DNA of 64,000 bases from Alitta virens. Taxonomy: Eukaryota > Annelida > Polychaeta > Phyllodocida > Nereididae. Position numbers and translations under genes: made by a program. The notes beneath the pieces are model-generated. The model made no database searches. It was not told the DNA's origin and saw nothing but the letters and a program-made list of their open reading frames with translations. The DNA lies in the NCBI GenBank assembly GCA_932294295.1, contig OW028575.1, forward strand, positions 37,574,253 through 37,638,252, in the 5' to 3' direction. Below, piece by piece: positions 33,431 through 45,087 of this stretch; the first letter of the stretch is position 1, and each line of letters opens with the position of its first letter.

Positions 33431-34004
33431 AAATGATTTTGGCAAAGATACATTTCACCTAGTTGGAGCTAATTTGGTTACCATAAAACATTTCATTTTC
33501 AAGCTGTAAAATTAACCTACCACAAGTATGATATGAATTTTGCCCCAGTTTGTGAATTCAGTAATAATCAACGCCCTCAAAATATAAGACTATACTTGAG
33601 CACGGGATTCTGAAAGAATGGTATATGAATACATCAATGTGGATACGAGACGTAGCCTATAGCTAATATGAATTGTATACATATATGTCATGGAGAAGCA
33701 CAAAGTAGCTATAAATGATACCAAAAAGTCAAATCCCAACAAACTAACCCATAAAAACCCATAAAAGACATATTTTTGCCATTTTGTCATCATTGTAGCT
33801 ATGTGTTACGGTCACGAAGAAGCAGCAGATATTACAATGAAGAATATAGCAAACATCCAGTTATTTCTTTCTCAGAAGTGTTTTTATCATCTAGAAAGTT
33901 GGAATTTGAATTGTTGCAAATAATTTCAATCAATTTTGTGCCGCTCCATGACATTTGTAGCAAAATATGACCGCAAAACGGGTGGCCATTTATTTGAGTC
34001 CTAC

Positions 34005-34290
34005 TATAGTGGGAAGACACTCGCCTACTCTTCTGAGTGAAGGACCCAGGTTCAATTCCGGGCCCGGGCAGCTTCATGACCAACATCCCTTCTGGATGTC
34101 GTTCAGATGAGACGTTAAATTGGCGGTCCATTGTACTGCGATGGGTGTCTATGAGGCAAGTAAAAGATCCCACCAATGGGGTAAATGTGTAACATGGGTG
34201 GACTCCTCCTCTTTCTCAACTCATCAATCAACCTCACTACAAGTGGCAAGAACTTGCCTTGGAAGGCTGCACTTTCCATATCTATCTATC
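34005..34290 (+). mobile_element. SINE-1, near full length, type II tail with ATCT
   Basis: Degenerate A-box, then B-box CCAGGTTCAATTCCGGG, the central domain (CTGGATGTCGTTCAGATGAG, then ACGTTAAATTGGCGG, then GAGGCAAGTAAAAGATCCC, then ATGGGGTAAATGTGTAAC) and a type II tail (AGTGGCAAGAACTTGCCTTG, then AAGGCTGCACTTTCC). It ends with ATATCTATCTATCTATG, a short ATCT tail in the same position as the long array at 14938. Confidence 0.87.
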
Positions 34291-34311
34291 TATGCACAGC
34301 TATAGCACAAA

Positions 34312-34476
34312 TTCACGAAATTTCAGGCCACTGTGATTCGTTAGGACAGGCAGGGACCATGGCAATGAGATGATGGATGAAACAGCCATCCAACTTAGGC
34401 TCGACCGGGAATTGAACCTGGGACCCAGTGGTTGGAAGCCCACCATGCTACCACTGAGCTAGGCACCCACCCCCTG
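34312..34476 (-). mobile_element. SINE-2 copy
   Basis: On the minus strand: head GCCTAGCTCAGTGGTAGCAT, B-box region GGTTCAATTCCCGGTCG, and body CTCATTGCCATGGTCCCTGC. It lies head-out, about 20 bp beyond the end of the SINE-1 copy. Confidence 0.88.
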
Positions 34477-34554
34477 TTAACTTGTTTGACAAAACCGCTA
34501 TGGGGGTCAGTACATCCAGATACAGTCCATAGTTGGGTCAAAATGTCTGAAATC

Positions 34555-35638
34555 AAATATGGTCGACTCTAGACAGCTGTAGCAACTTACTCCTGGCTGA
34601 AGCTAAAGCCAGGCGCTTCTGTCTACTCCTAGCTTATAGTGGGCTTACCGAAAAAATACAACCTTGGCAAATGTAAGAAATTTATCTAATATATATAAAT
34701 ATGTACTTTTAGATCCGGCTTTGAATAGCCAGCTATAGCCCGACAGTTCCATATAGTGGCAAATAGCATCGTATAGCAGAACTTGTCTAGCTTTATCCAG
34801 GTTCAATTTGACAGGCCGTTTTTAATTAAACTAACTATATAAAAACAATATCCAATTAATGAGGTTAAACTTAATAAGCAATGACAAGTGATTGACACCA
34901 TAACAATGAACACCCAAGTTTCTTATTATTTACTCTTGATAAGAACAATCAACATTGTAATCCATATCGATTCAAAAGAATGACATTTGGCATGGCTTGT
35001 CAAGAAATTTTAGAGCCACACTTTTCTGCAGCAAATGAGACTATTTTCACGTTTTGAATAGATTTTATAAATGAGAACCACAAAATAATATTGCGCAGTT
35101 TGATATAACAGGTGTTTTGCGCTACAATTATGGAATTGTTGACAGCAAAATGACTGTAGTTGTGTTGTAATCATATCATTATACGGTGCTATGTTTTCTA
35201 TTTCCATTGCACTGAAATCCCATTTAAAATACAAACAAACACAATTTTTTATCAAGTAGAAGTCAGTGGTTCATACATTGAAAACCTTTTCGTCAAATTG
35301 TCGGCATTTTGACTAACATATACATATAACATATACATTTGACTTTATATGTAAGCTACAGTTAGCCTAATCAAAAACGACCTGTCAAATTGAAACTAGA
35401 CAAAGCTAGACAATGATGCTACCTGCTACTAACCAGAATTGTCTGGTTATAGCTGGCTACTCAAAGCCAGATCTACATACAGCACCAAATCAGATAAATT
35501 TCATACATTTACCAAGGTTTATATTTTTTTGGTGTAAGCCGATTAAAAGCTAGGAGTAGACAGAAGCTAGAAGCTGGTTTCAGCCAGTTATAGCTGCAGG
35601 AACAGGTAGCTACAGCTGTCTAGAATCGCCATATTTTA
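34555..35638. mobile_element. Long inverted-repeat (foldback-like) element, 1.08 kb
   Basis: The left arm 34555-34835 and right arm 35361-35638 are inverted copies of about 280 bp, with outer ends AAATATGG..CGA..CTAGACAGCTGTAGC. Both contain TGTCTACTCCTAGCTT, AGATC(C)GGCTTTGA, GCCAGCTATA and TTTGACAGGCCGTTTTT or close variants. The 525-bp spacer has no recognisable protein. A solitary related arm is at 38270-38526. Superfamily unknown. Confidence 0.78.
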
Positions 35639-36789
35639 TGAAACTAACTGTATGTCTAACAAGTTATTCAGCCTAGTTCATTCTCACGTATGACATCACT
35701 TCAATAACCAATTTTTTAGTAAAAAACATGTCACTTTATAGTCAAATAGTTATGATTAATTTAAAAATTGTTATTGAAAAACAGTTGTTGGGGGATCAGT
35801 CATTCCTTATAAACACTGGCAAACGGCTAGGATCTTAGTCAATAGGATTTTCAGTATATTGTCCTCTCAACTAACCAAAAATAATATTGTATGTGAGGAA
35901 TTGCTCTCATATTACAAGCCCATAATAGAAATGACTCTACTGGGTTCACCACTGCATCTTAAGTTGTCACTTTTCGTTTTCTGCTATTTCTGAGCAGCAA
36001 ACAATTTGTTGCTACAGAGATGTTACTGCTGTGTACAATGAAGTGTAGCCAGCCAGTTGACACAGTGTCCACCTGATGTCACAGTTTACCTACTTGAGTG
36101 GTGCCCAGCCAGGCATATGCATAGAGACTGACCCAATTTCTTAGGTGTCAATCACAGAGCTTTTATCCTTTGGTGGGCATCATGACCTTTTGCTCAACGT
36201 AATTAAAAAAACAATGCAACTAAATTTGCTGATAGGTCTTGAAATCTAGTCGCTTTAGAAAATATCATGGATCATAGCAGAAGATTGAAAAGGTCAGTAT
36301 AGATCCAATTATCTGAACGGAGATTATTGAAAAGTGATGAGTCTCTTCATCACATAAAGCCAGGTCTAATGCTACAGCCTACTGGTAGAGACAGAAAGCA
36401 ATTTGCTGTGCTTGAATTCTGGCAAAAAGTCATTGAAGTTTACTGGAAACACCTAACAATTACAGAAGCAAACAAGTCAGTAAGGTAGAAGCAAATAAAT
36501 AAAGTAGCACACCATTTGCAGTAGATCTTATTTAATTGACATTTGATATTGATCAGCCATTAAATAACACAGCGATAGAACATGGCAAGAAAGTGCTGAC
36601 CATCGTTTTTTGTGACAGCCCATTGCATATTCAGTTTCAAGTCGCAGATTTAATGGACAACATGTAGAGCTTCTTTCATCTCAAGGGAAGTAGTTCTTCC
36701 TCAATACCATTGCGTTATTTTAAACTCTTCATAAGATTTATTCATGGCTTAAAATACTATAATTAATTCAGATACTACTGCCTGGTATG
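35639..36789. other. No gene seen
   Basis: AT-rich; no supported gene. Confidence 0.45.
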
Positions 36790-36995
36790 CACTGTGAAAA
36801 ACAGAATGGTTGTTTTAACCAATTATTTTTATCAACAAGATTTGACTAAAAAAAAACCAAGACATTAATTGACCATTCAATTATAACGGCTGCATTAACC
36901 ATTTTTTATGATCAATCAAATGGTAAGGTCAGCCAATGTCTTAGTTGCTAAACAAAATTTACTGTTTAAAACAACCAATTTGTATTTAGAGTGTG
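36790..36995. mobile_element. Candidate MITE with TGGTTGTTTTAA subterminal repeat
   Basis: CACTGTGAAAAACAGAATGG with TTGTTTTAACC at the left is mirrored on the other strand at the right by CACACTCTAAATAC with TTGGTTGTTTTAAAC. AAGACATT..TGACC is also inverted inside. It is an imperfect hairpin of about 206 bp. Confidence 0.5.
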
Positions 36996-38269
36996 CAGCA
37001 AAAGCAAAATGCTACTGTGCAAGAGGATGAGTATGCTGAGCTACCAAATCTGCTAGAAACAAGGATGCTGATATTCTGATGCATTCAGCCCGTTATCCGA
37101 TTCTCAGTGGGAGGAAGGCAAGCCCCTGTAATCCCCATAAAATCCTGGTTTGGCAAGTCGCTAAACACATAATTGTGTTTTTGTGGACCATTTACCAATA
37201 AATCTAGGGTTACTGTCTGTTATTGCTCTGCAGGGGCTTCACTTCATTTTACATCCATGGCACCATTGGTAGGCGTGGAATCTTTGTATGCATTTTACTA
37301 CCCATTTAGTGCATAAAGTGCTCTCCAGTATTGGAAAAGTTTCAAAATCTAAGTTCAATAATATTCTTCTTCTCTTTTCCGGACAATTGCAAGCAGTATT
37401 CTGTGATATTTTATATTTTGAACATCAAATTATTTAAATGGCGTATCAAAATCTGTTTACGACAAAATCTAAATATTTTATCTACCTCCATATACAAAGC
37501 ATCTCGAGATTCTGTTTCTAATTGTCTGAGAAATAATTATTTGAACATACTGTACTTTGGAGGGCATTGTAGCTCAAGAGATCACATCAGTGCCATTAAT
37601 TTGTAGTTTAAGGATGTGACTAGTAGTGGTGTAAGTCTAAGCATCGCAAGCCGTGGCAATCAATAAGTTTATATCAGAACACCGTTGTTATATAAAGACC
37701 TACATCAGCTGTTTCTAGTGGTTTTGAAAGCAACCACTCCAGCAAATGGAATCTTTTTCAATGTTACGAGAATCTAGTGGGAGTTTCATTTGAGAAATCC
37801 ATTAAAATGCCATCCCAAGTGCAAAATAATCTTCTCATGCATATAAACTGAAACATACCTCTCCAGTTTCAATTATTATAAATGCACATATCGTACACGC
37901 ATCAAGGTAAACTCGATTGAATGCATTATGTTTGAGAAAGGTTCTATTTGAAAAAAGTTTGGTGCAATAATGGCACCCTGTGTCATATCATCTTATTGCC
38001 AGAAGCCAATGCCAGGTAATAATACACTTTGATACACCCACGTTTCTATATTCATATGGCAAACTAGCTTCACAGGTTTATGCATTAAAGAAGAATAATA
38101 GTGGGACAGAAATAAAAGTGCCATTCTGAAGATGAGGACAAGAAATTGGTCAGCTTGAATATATCCTTCATGCCAGTACATTTGTTGATTTACTTTATTA
38201 ACCTGGTTCATATAATTTCTTACAAGTTATTCATATAAATAAATGGCAAATATCTTTTTTTATTATTTC
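36996..38269. other. No gene seen
   Basis: No supported gene or clear repeat. Confidence 0.45.
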
Positions 38270-38526
38270 TGGCTGTAGCTATAAAATGGCTAAAGCCAAC
38301 TGCTTCTGTCTACTCCTAGCTTATAGTCTGCTTACACTAAAAAATATATAAACTTTGGTAAATATTTGAAATTATCTGATATGGTGCTGCATGTACTTTT
38401 AGATCCAGCTTTGAGTAGCCAGCTATAGTCAGACAGTTCTGATTAGTAGCAGGTAGCATCATATAACAGAAGTTGTCTAGCTTTGTCTAGTTTTAATTTG
38501 ACAGGCCGTGTATAATGAATCTAACT
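38270..38526 (+). repeat. Solitary arm of the long inverted-repeat element
   Basis: It matches 34580-34835 in the same orientation (CTTCTGTCTACTCCTAGCTT, TAGATCCAGCTTTGAGTAGC, TTTGACAGGCCGTGTA). No partner arm is nearby. Confidence 0.75.
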
Positions 38527-38880
38527 GTATCTGTCATCAACAATCAACTGCAGTCTCAATGCTTTAAAACTTGTAAATTGTCATTCATTGTTTACTCAAT
38601 GTACAGGTCAATTGTAACGTCAACTTCATTTGGACTACAGCTTTAGTTTCAAATGTGGCTGTGAGGAAAATCATAATAATGTGAAGCAAAAATGAAATGG
38701 TCTTAAGGCATACTTACCAAAGTATAAACGTACCAGCCAGCTCAAAATTACCAAAGTTCCACCTCATGCTATTATGTGAAAATATCTGGATAAGCCCATT
38801 GTCTGCCACACAAGGTCATGGCCACCACAAAATTCCCAGACAGCGTAACAGACAAAAGGATTGCAATTACTATGAATATC

Positions 38881-38950
38881 ACCGAACACAAGGCACCAAC
38901 AATTTAACTTTCATGCAACCGACGACATCCAACTGAGATATGCATGGCAT
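38881..38950 (-). mobile_element. SINE-1 fragment
   Basis: The reverse complement of part of the central domain: ACACAAGGCACCAACAATTT, then GACGACATCCAACTGAGA. Confidence 0.5.
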
Positions 38951-39173
38951 CCAGATCAGGTCTTCATCGCTCCAATGTTGGCCGTCGCGAGCCGTTGACG
39001 GGCTCATATCAAACTGATGAAACATTCCATCTGGGAGGACCTATAGGTGATGACGAGCGATCATGCTGGGCATCGAAACCAAACAATAAACTTAGAACCA
39101 CATAATTTGGAATACAGTTCTAGCAATTGCAGACCTGACCAACTCACTGCCATTCACAGAAAAGGGTGGTGTG

Positions 39174-39353
39174 AGTGGATTAAGGCTTTACATCCTGTAT
39201 TTCTGCACCTGTTAGGCTAACTAGGACAGGCAGGGACCATGGCAATGAGATAAAAGATGAAACAGCATCCAACTCAGGCTCGACAGGGAATTGAACCCGG
39301 GACCCAGTGGCTGGAAGCTCAGCGCATTATCACTGAGCTAGGCCCCCCACTCC
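39174..39353 (-). mobile_element. SINE-2 copy, near full length
   Basis: On the minus strand: head GGGGCCTAGCTCAGTGATAA, B-box GGGTTCAATTCCCTGTCGAG, body CTCATTGCCATGGTCCCTGC and a 3' end with GCAGAAATACAGGATGTAAA. The 3' end matches the copy at 61622. Confidence 0.87.
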
Positions 39354-40449
39354 ATTCCCACAAAACATGCACAAATTGGCTCAATGTCGGCCAATGATGG
39401 CAAACGTTGGAACGATGTCAACCCAAAATTGCAAGCTTTCTAGGTTACTACTGCTAGTTTGCACGCATATCAGACAAGTCTTATTCAACAATATTTATCC
39501 TTGTCACATGACCAACATCTGCAATGTGGACCAACTTCTTAGTGTCATTTTAGGTTTTCCCAGCCGCTGAATAAGCAGCTTAATGGTGTAATCTTCACAT
39601 CCACAATGGCAAGCCCAAATTCTGTTTCCTGTCAGTGTAATAAACCATTTTATTTTGCTTATTCGCAGCACTTTGCAATTCAAGAGCATCCATTCCCATG
39701 CACTTGGAGCCCTCCTCCATTCCTCATTTACTCTTAATTAAACAGCAAATCCGAGAGATTGCGAGAAATCCTAGCTTCGATGACAGGAAAATTGAAATGC
39801 TCTTATCAGGATGGGAAAGAAAAACATAAATTTCGCGGAAAAACAAACTGCCCAAGTTGGAAGGGATTCACACAGCACAACTCATACACTTGGGAAATAA
39901 ACTGCAGAGGATGTCATGTAGATCCAGGACTCCTATGCATTGGCTGAGGGACTTGACGTCCTCTTGAGTTCAGTTTCCATTTACCTAGTCTATGTAATCT
40001 GCTGAAAAATATCAGTCTAACATCGGAAATTAAACAGTAAACAAAAACAGCCTTTAATCATTTGGTTTCCAGAGAAGGTTTACAACAAAGTAAAGCACCA
40101 AGTTCACTGCTAAAGCTTACTTCAATACTTTCAATGTAACCAATGCTATAATACAACTCTGCAAACTTCCTAAATTTACGATGCTATAAGTAATACCTTT
40201 TCTGTCATTATATAAGGACACAATGAAAACACAATCTTCAATGCAAACAACTGTTTTGAATAAAGCTTTGTTGAAACAACAGAATGGTGATATCAAAGAT
40301 GGCAGGTTTTGGCCCTGATGTCCCCAACAAGATTAGAGCATTTTGTCCTTCAAGCCGTGACAGGATAGAGTTGCAGATTGGATGCGAGGAGATGGCACCT
40401 CTCCCAGGCTTAGTGCAAAAGGAAGTAATGCAATTTGTAACACAGCTTG
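39354..40449. other. No gene seen
   Basis: No supported gene. Pieces such as CAATGTCGGCCAATGATGG near 39385 recall the core of the CCCAG MITE family. Confidence 0.4.
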
Positions 40450-40583
40450 AGACACTGGCACATTCCACTGAGACACACTGGCACATTCCACTGAGACACA
40501 CTGGCACATTCCACTGAGACACACTGGCACATTCCACTGAGACACACTGGCACATTCCACTAAGACACTGGCAAATTCCAATG
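40450..40583. repeat. 23-bp tandem repeat, about six units
   Basis: The unit CACTGGCACATTCCACTGAG plus ACA is repeated with little variation. The CQCVSVECASVSQWNVPV frames on the minus strand come from it. Confidence 0.93.
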
Positions 40584-41224
40584 AGCTTAGCAGTAACCTT
40601 GGATGAACAGATCATCCAAGCAGTAACTAACTGAAGACGCTGAACATGCTGTGTATTTAAAGACATCTTACTGTACACAAATGATCTATGTAGTATTAAT
40701 ACAAACGGTAAATTAAGATCAATTATACATTTTTGGTTGCTGTTTCAAAATTTCAATTGATGTATTTTGTACAAACGAATTATATGAATAGAAATATGAC
40801 AATGTTGGTTATATAAACATCTATACATACACTGTATTGTTGTATTTTCTCAGAACATTTTCTGCTTGTTTTTGACTTACTGATGTATGTATGCAATGCC
40901 TATATGTGACAAGGAATAAAGGGAATCAGTCAATTAATACATGTACACAACTGCGAAGTATTTTAACTAGCAAAGTGACAAATAATTTACATCATAGTGG
41001 ATTAAATTAAATGAAATATTTCTGTTATGTCAAGTACAGCTGAGGTATGGTAACATAATCCCAGAAAATGTTTGTAGGCTTGTGTTAAAAAATATGTTAT
41101 TATCATCTATTTGAGGGGATTGCAATATATGTATACATGAAGGAAAACATTCAAGTCGTGATCTTGCATCATGATACACTTCATTTTCTAGTTTATTATC
41201 TCGGTCCAGGCACTCCAAATGAGC
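40584..41224. other. No gene seen
   Basis: No supported gene. Confidence 0.45.
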
Positions 41225-41375
41225 TCAATATCTGAGCCCGTTAACTTGGTGGTGCCTTGTACTTGGTGTCTATGCTGAGTCGTGAAAGACCCCGTCCATG
41301 CGGTAAATGTCCTTATCATCTCATCATTACATCTCTGGCAACTGGTTATATGACTTGGTTAAGCTACAGACCACT
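41225..41375 (+). mobile_element. SINE-1 copy, shortened
   Basis: GTGCCTTGTACTTGGTGTCT, then ATGCTGAGTCGTGAAAGACC, then a type I tail (CATCTCATCATTACATCTCT). Confidence 0.7.
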
Positions 41376-41454
41376 GGAATTGGTCAGTACAATACAATAA
41401 TACATTATTGTATTGTATTTTAGAAAATTCTAAATTTAAAAAAAAATTATTGTA

Positions 41455-41663
41455 CACTCGGCGACAGTGAAATTCGCCGCGACAACGAGATTCGCCACCC
41501 CCCTAATACTCAATTATACACCTTGCAAGTTCATGATTTGTTACAAAACTAATTGTTTATATAATTGACAATACTCTATCACCCCAACAGCCATAAATGT
41601 TTATTGCACTTTATTACGAGTGGCGAATCTCGTTGTCGTGGCGAATTTCACTGTCGCCGAGTG
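41455..41663. mobile_element. MITE with 46-bp near-perfect inverted ends
   Basis: Arms 41453-41498 and 41620-41665 (including the flanking TA) match at 45 of 46 positions. The outer end is TACACTCGGCGACAGTGAAA. Each arm contains two related blocks, GACAGTGAAATTCGCC and GACAACGAGATTCGCC. TA on both sides suggests a Tc1/mariner-like target duplication; ATTGT is also present outside both ends. AAATTTAAAAAAAAATTA occurs again inverted further out on both sides. Confidence 0.88.
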
Positions 41664-42529
41664 TATTGTATTGCAATAAAATCGTTTTAATTTTTTTTTA
41701 AATTTCTGATATTGAGGTATTAAGGCCAGACTTGACAGATAGACTATGCTGACTGCAAACCACACTAATAAACAGACCGATTAGTAATATTGCTGAAAAT
41801 TAGAACAATCATAACAGTAATGACAGCAATCCATATCAATTGATTTCCAGATGAATGACATTGTGTCGTGACTAGTGGAGATATTTCCGACTTGTATCTT
41901 CCTGATTTAAGATGGAGAACAAAGCAGACAGTGTGTCCTGCAGCTGCTGCAACAACTTTAAGGGCCAACAGAAGAAAGCATCAGAATGGCTGAATTCATG
42001 GCTTCATGGCCCTAGTGCAAGCCATTAATTCCACCTTAAGCATCTGTTTACGAGGCCACATGAAGAATCCTGAATTCATGACATGTTTTCACTGCACTGC
42101 AGAAAGATCCCCTATTAAAGAAGCTACCATGTATCAACAGCATATATTGGACTGTATTAGCTACATTGTAACTCTTCAATTGTTGTTTATTTATAATAGA
42201 ACCTCAGCTGTAGAAGCTACCATCTTTTGGTATTGGCTAACTCCACAATATAATAACAAGGTATAACCTGAGCTATAGAAGCTACCAGTATATATCAGCA
42301 GCATATTTGGTATTGGATAACTCTAAATTGCTGTTTATTTTGTAAATTTCCGAATTGTATAACATAACATCAGTTATATTGTAATTTAATTGAGCCAGCG
42401 TGTATCCAATTTCTACCCTCCAACTGCATTGTAATTCAATTGAGCGAAAATTTTGGCAATTTTCTCGAATTTAGAATGGTGTAACATAAGTGAGAAATTC
42501 CATACGTCTCAATGACACTAATTTGAAGA

Positions 42530-42735
42530 AATTACCCATGTTGGAACAGCACAATAGCCTGCCAAGATCTACCCAGCCTAGTGGCAGTATATGGGTGAAC
42601 GGGTTCGAACCCCACCCCTTGCTGTGCATTTTGCTGCACTGTTTCAGTTAAAGAAGAAGCTGAAGAAGCTGAGGCCAAACACACCATTATATCCAGCCTC
42701 ACATCCTTACATGTTTTTAAATAAAGAAAGAAAGC
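42530..42735 (+). mobile_element. SINE-3 candidate (tRNA-derived)
   Basis: AGCCTAGTGGCAGTATATGG followed by ACGGGTTCGAACCCCACCCC gives A- and B-box-like segments. A GAAGAAGCTGAAGAAGCTGA body follows, with an end of AAATAAAGAAAGAAAG. It is the only copy in the window. Confidence 0.6.
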
Positions 42736-43045
42736 AAAACTACAATGGTATAGGAATAACACAGACATAGCAGCTGCCACAGAGAGTGAGTCTGAGTGAC
42801 AGATGATACCGGTCCTCTGAGGCAAACTTGTAATAAGACTAAAAAATTCGAAGAGATTCTTGCTTTGTGGAAACTTTTGCATTTGGAACAGCTTTGCACC
42901 TTCCCCCGCTATGAAATTTTTATGAGCTTTCTTCACAAATTACACTAGACGACTATTCTCTTGATGTGCCAGTATCTTTGGTAAACTTCCTAGACTATAA
43001 CCACGAGTATAGCGGAATACAGTAGGGCCCGAGAGTTTACATTAT

Positions 43046-43350
43046 GAGGTGCCATGGTCTAGTGGTTATGATGTTTGCTTCAAACAGTAAGATTGCGTTC
43101 AAACCCTGACCCATCTCTACAGCAAGCCCGCCCTCTTCCGCGTATCTACGGCCGGCTCACCAGCATGGAGGAACTTGGCAGATCCTCAGTTACTCTTTCC
43201 TCCACTCCAGCCATGCAAGTGTAAATGGGTACTTTGCTTTTGGCAGTGATGACGTGAATTGTGGAGTGCTTATCTCCCTGCAGGTGTACACGTAGGACTG
43301 TGTAATGCGCTGTATACTCCCCAGGGAACTGAGAAAGACTCGTTCTTGAC
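43046..43350 (+). mobile_element. SINE-4 candidate (tRNA-derived)
   Basis: GGTGCCATGGTCTAGTGGTT is a close A-box arm and GATTGCGTTCAAACCCTGAC holds the B-box. A longer body ends near TATACTCCCCAGGGAACTGA, shared with 9606-9690. It is not a tRNA gene, because no foldable 3' acceptor stem is present. Confidence 0.65.
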
Positions 43351-45050
43351 CAGGCATGCCAAGGGTGTAAACCCTAATTTACATTTATACTTGTACAGTA
43401 AACAGCTAAACAGAACACAATTCACTTGAATACTCCGAGAGAAAAGGTTGACAAACCCTTTGATGGAAATAAAGGGTGTATGTCAAGTTTAGGACCGACT
43501 GTAGCTGTAAATTATTTATAAGGCCTACACCAGAACACTTGGAACATAGAACACGTGCAAGCATATCTTACAAGTACAATATAATCGACTGGAATTATTA
43601 TATAAACGTTACTTTCAATCGATATATTCAGCCTTAAGTGCCTTAAATTTAAGAACAAGTACATGCCAGTTGATATGCTCAGTTCAATTGCATTTCTTTC
43701 AATAGCAGATCTGTACACCATGCATGATGTCATTTTGAGAGCAGCATTAATTAATGCTTATTTTGTTCAGTAATGACAGTGTTTAAAATGTAATCTTATC
43801 TTATCACAACAATTTATAAAAATTAAGGCATATATATGTCTATTGCTCCAGACATACATAATGCATGTATACATTAATCGTATTATCAATTGATTCAAAT
43901 TACACGTATACAAATTATAATAGGATTCGAAATAAATATCCACACGATAGAGCCTACACGACTACATGGCATGTCCTACATGTTGAATGTCCCAGCATGC
44001 AGAAATGAAATTTGATCCAGACTAAATCAAGGGTTTGTTCCCCTCCCTACATTTAATTTATTTACATTGATTCAAAGCTAGGAGTATTGCTTAAACTGAT
44101 TACAGAGATATTCGTATATATATTATATTATATTTTTAATAACCGGAAAATTTCAATTTGGAGTTTAAATTATTACCACGACATCATTGACGAAAAAACA
44201 TTTATTGTGAATCAACCATTGACCTAGAACAAAAGCAGTATTCAGAAAAACTATGCAACAGGTGTTAGAGTTAATTTTCCTGTAATATTAGGAAACATCT
44301 TTTTACAACAATGCCTGACCTCACAAGCTTTCAAGAATGGCTGTCAGGCTTTTTTTAATGGTATATAACATCACAAATGTACTGATAATAGACTGAAGCT
44401 TATTTTGAATATATATGTTTTTTTCTCTTCCTTTTTTGCATGTTAAACAACTCGAAAACTGATTTTTTTTCGATCGAAAAGCAATTTTTAGCCCGACGTC
44501 TGGTGCTCTGCAGCTTGGAGACGATTCACAAACAGTCTAGGGACTATTTGGCTGTGTGTAGAACCAGGACTATTGATCTATTCCCCTTGCACTTGTAGAC
44601 ATCATGAGATTTTCCCCATGATTGAAGCCCCCCCCCCCCCCTCAGGATCCAGCAGACCGTCTGCCAATAGCTAATCAGAGGGTGCACCATAGATCAAAGG
44701 AATTGGATCACTGCCCCACACTTCCTGCAAGATACACTGGGTAGATTATAACGCAGCAGTGCTTCGAGATATTGGCCTACAAATAAACGATGGAAAGGAG
44801 TCCAATAATATAGAGTTTTATTGAATGAAGAAAATCAATTTTTATTTTTATTTGGGTAGGCCTATAGTGCAGTATAGCAGACCCAAATGTATGCCCATAT
44901 TTGGCGTCCATTAAATATCAAAATATATCATGTGCAGTTTTTTTGCCAAAATTGGTTCTTTCACAGAAGAGGATAATATTTGCGTAGCACAGCAGGGGTT
45001 AAATAAAGGATGGACATCTTTTCTTGAAAATGAAGAAAGCGGTCGTTTTT
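43351..45050. other. No gene seen
   Basis: No supported gene; a polyC run lies near 44628. Confidence 0.45.
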
Positions 45051-45052
45051 TG

Positions 45053-45087
45053 TGACGTCATTTATTGAATTCAGGGATATGACGTCA
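45053..45087. promoter_or_regulatory. Two perfect CRE palindromes
   Basis: TGACGTCA occurs at 45053-45060 and again at 45080-45087, 27 bp apart, in AT-rich DNA. This is the CREB/ATF binding palindrome. No adjacent gene is recognised. Confidence 0.4.

Noticed and set aside
34005..34060. Possible tRNA gene
   Set aside because: Only A- and B-box-like segments are present with no acceptor stem; they are the head of a SINE. The same holds at 9195, 15300, 42560, 43055 and 53960.
40238..40678. Cysteine-rich open frame (CQCVSVECASV repeats)
   Set aside because: It is produced by the 23-bp tandem repeat at 40450-40583.
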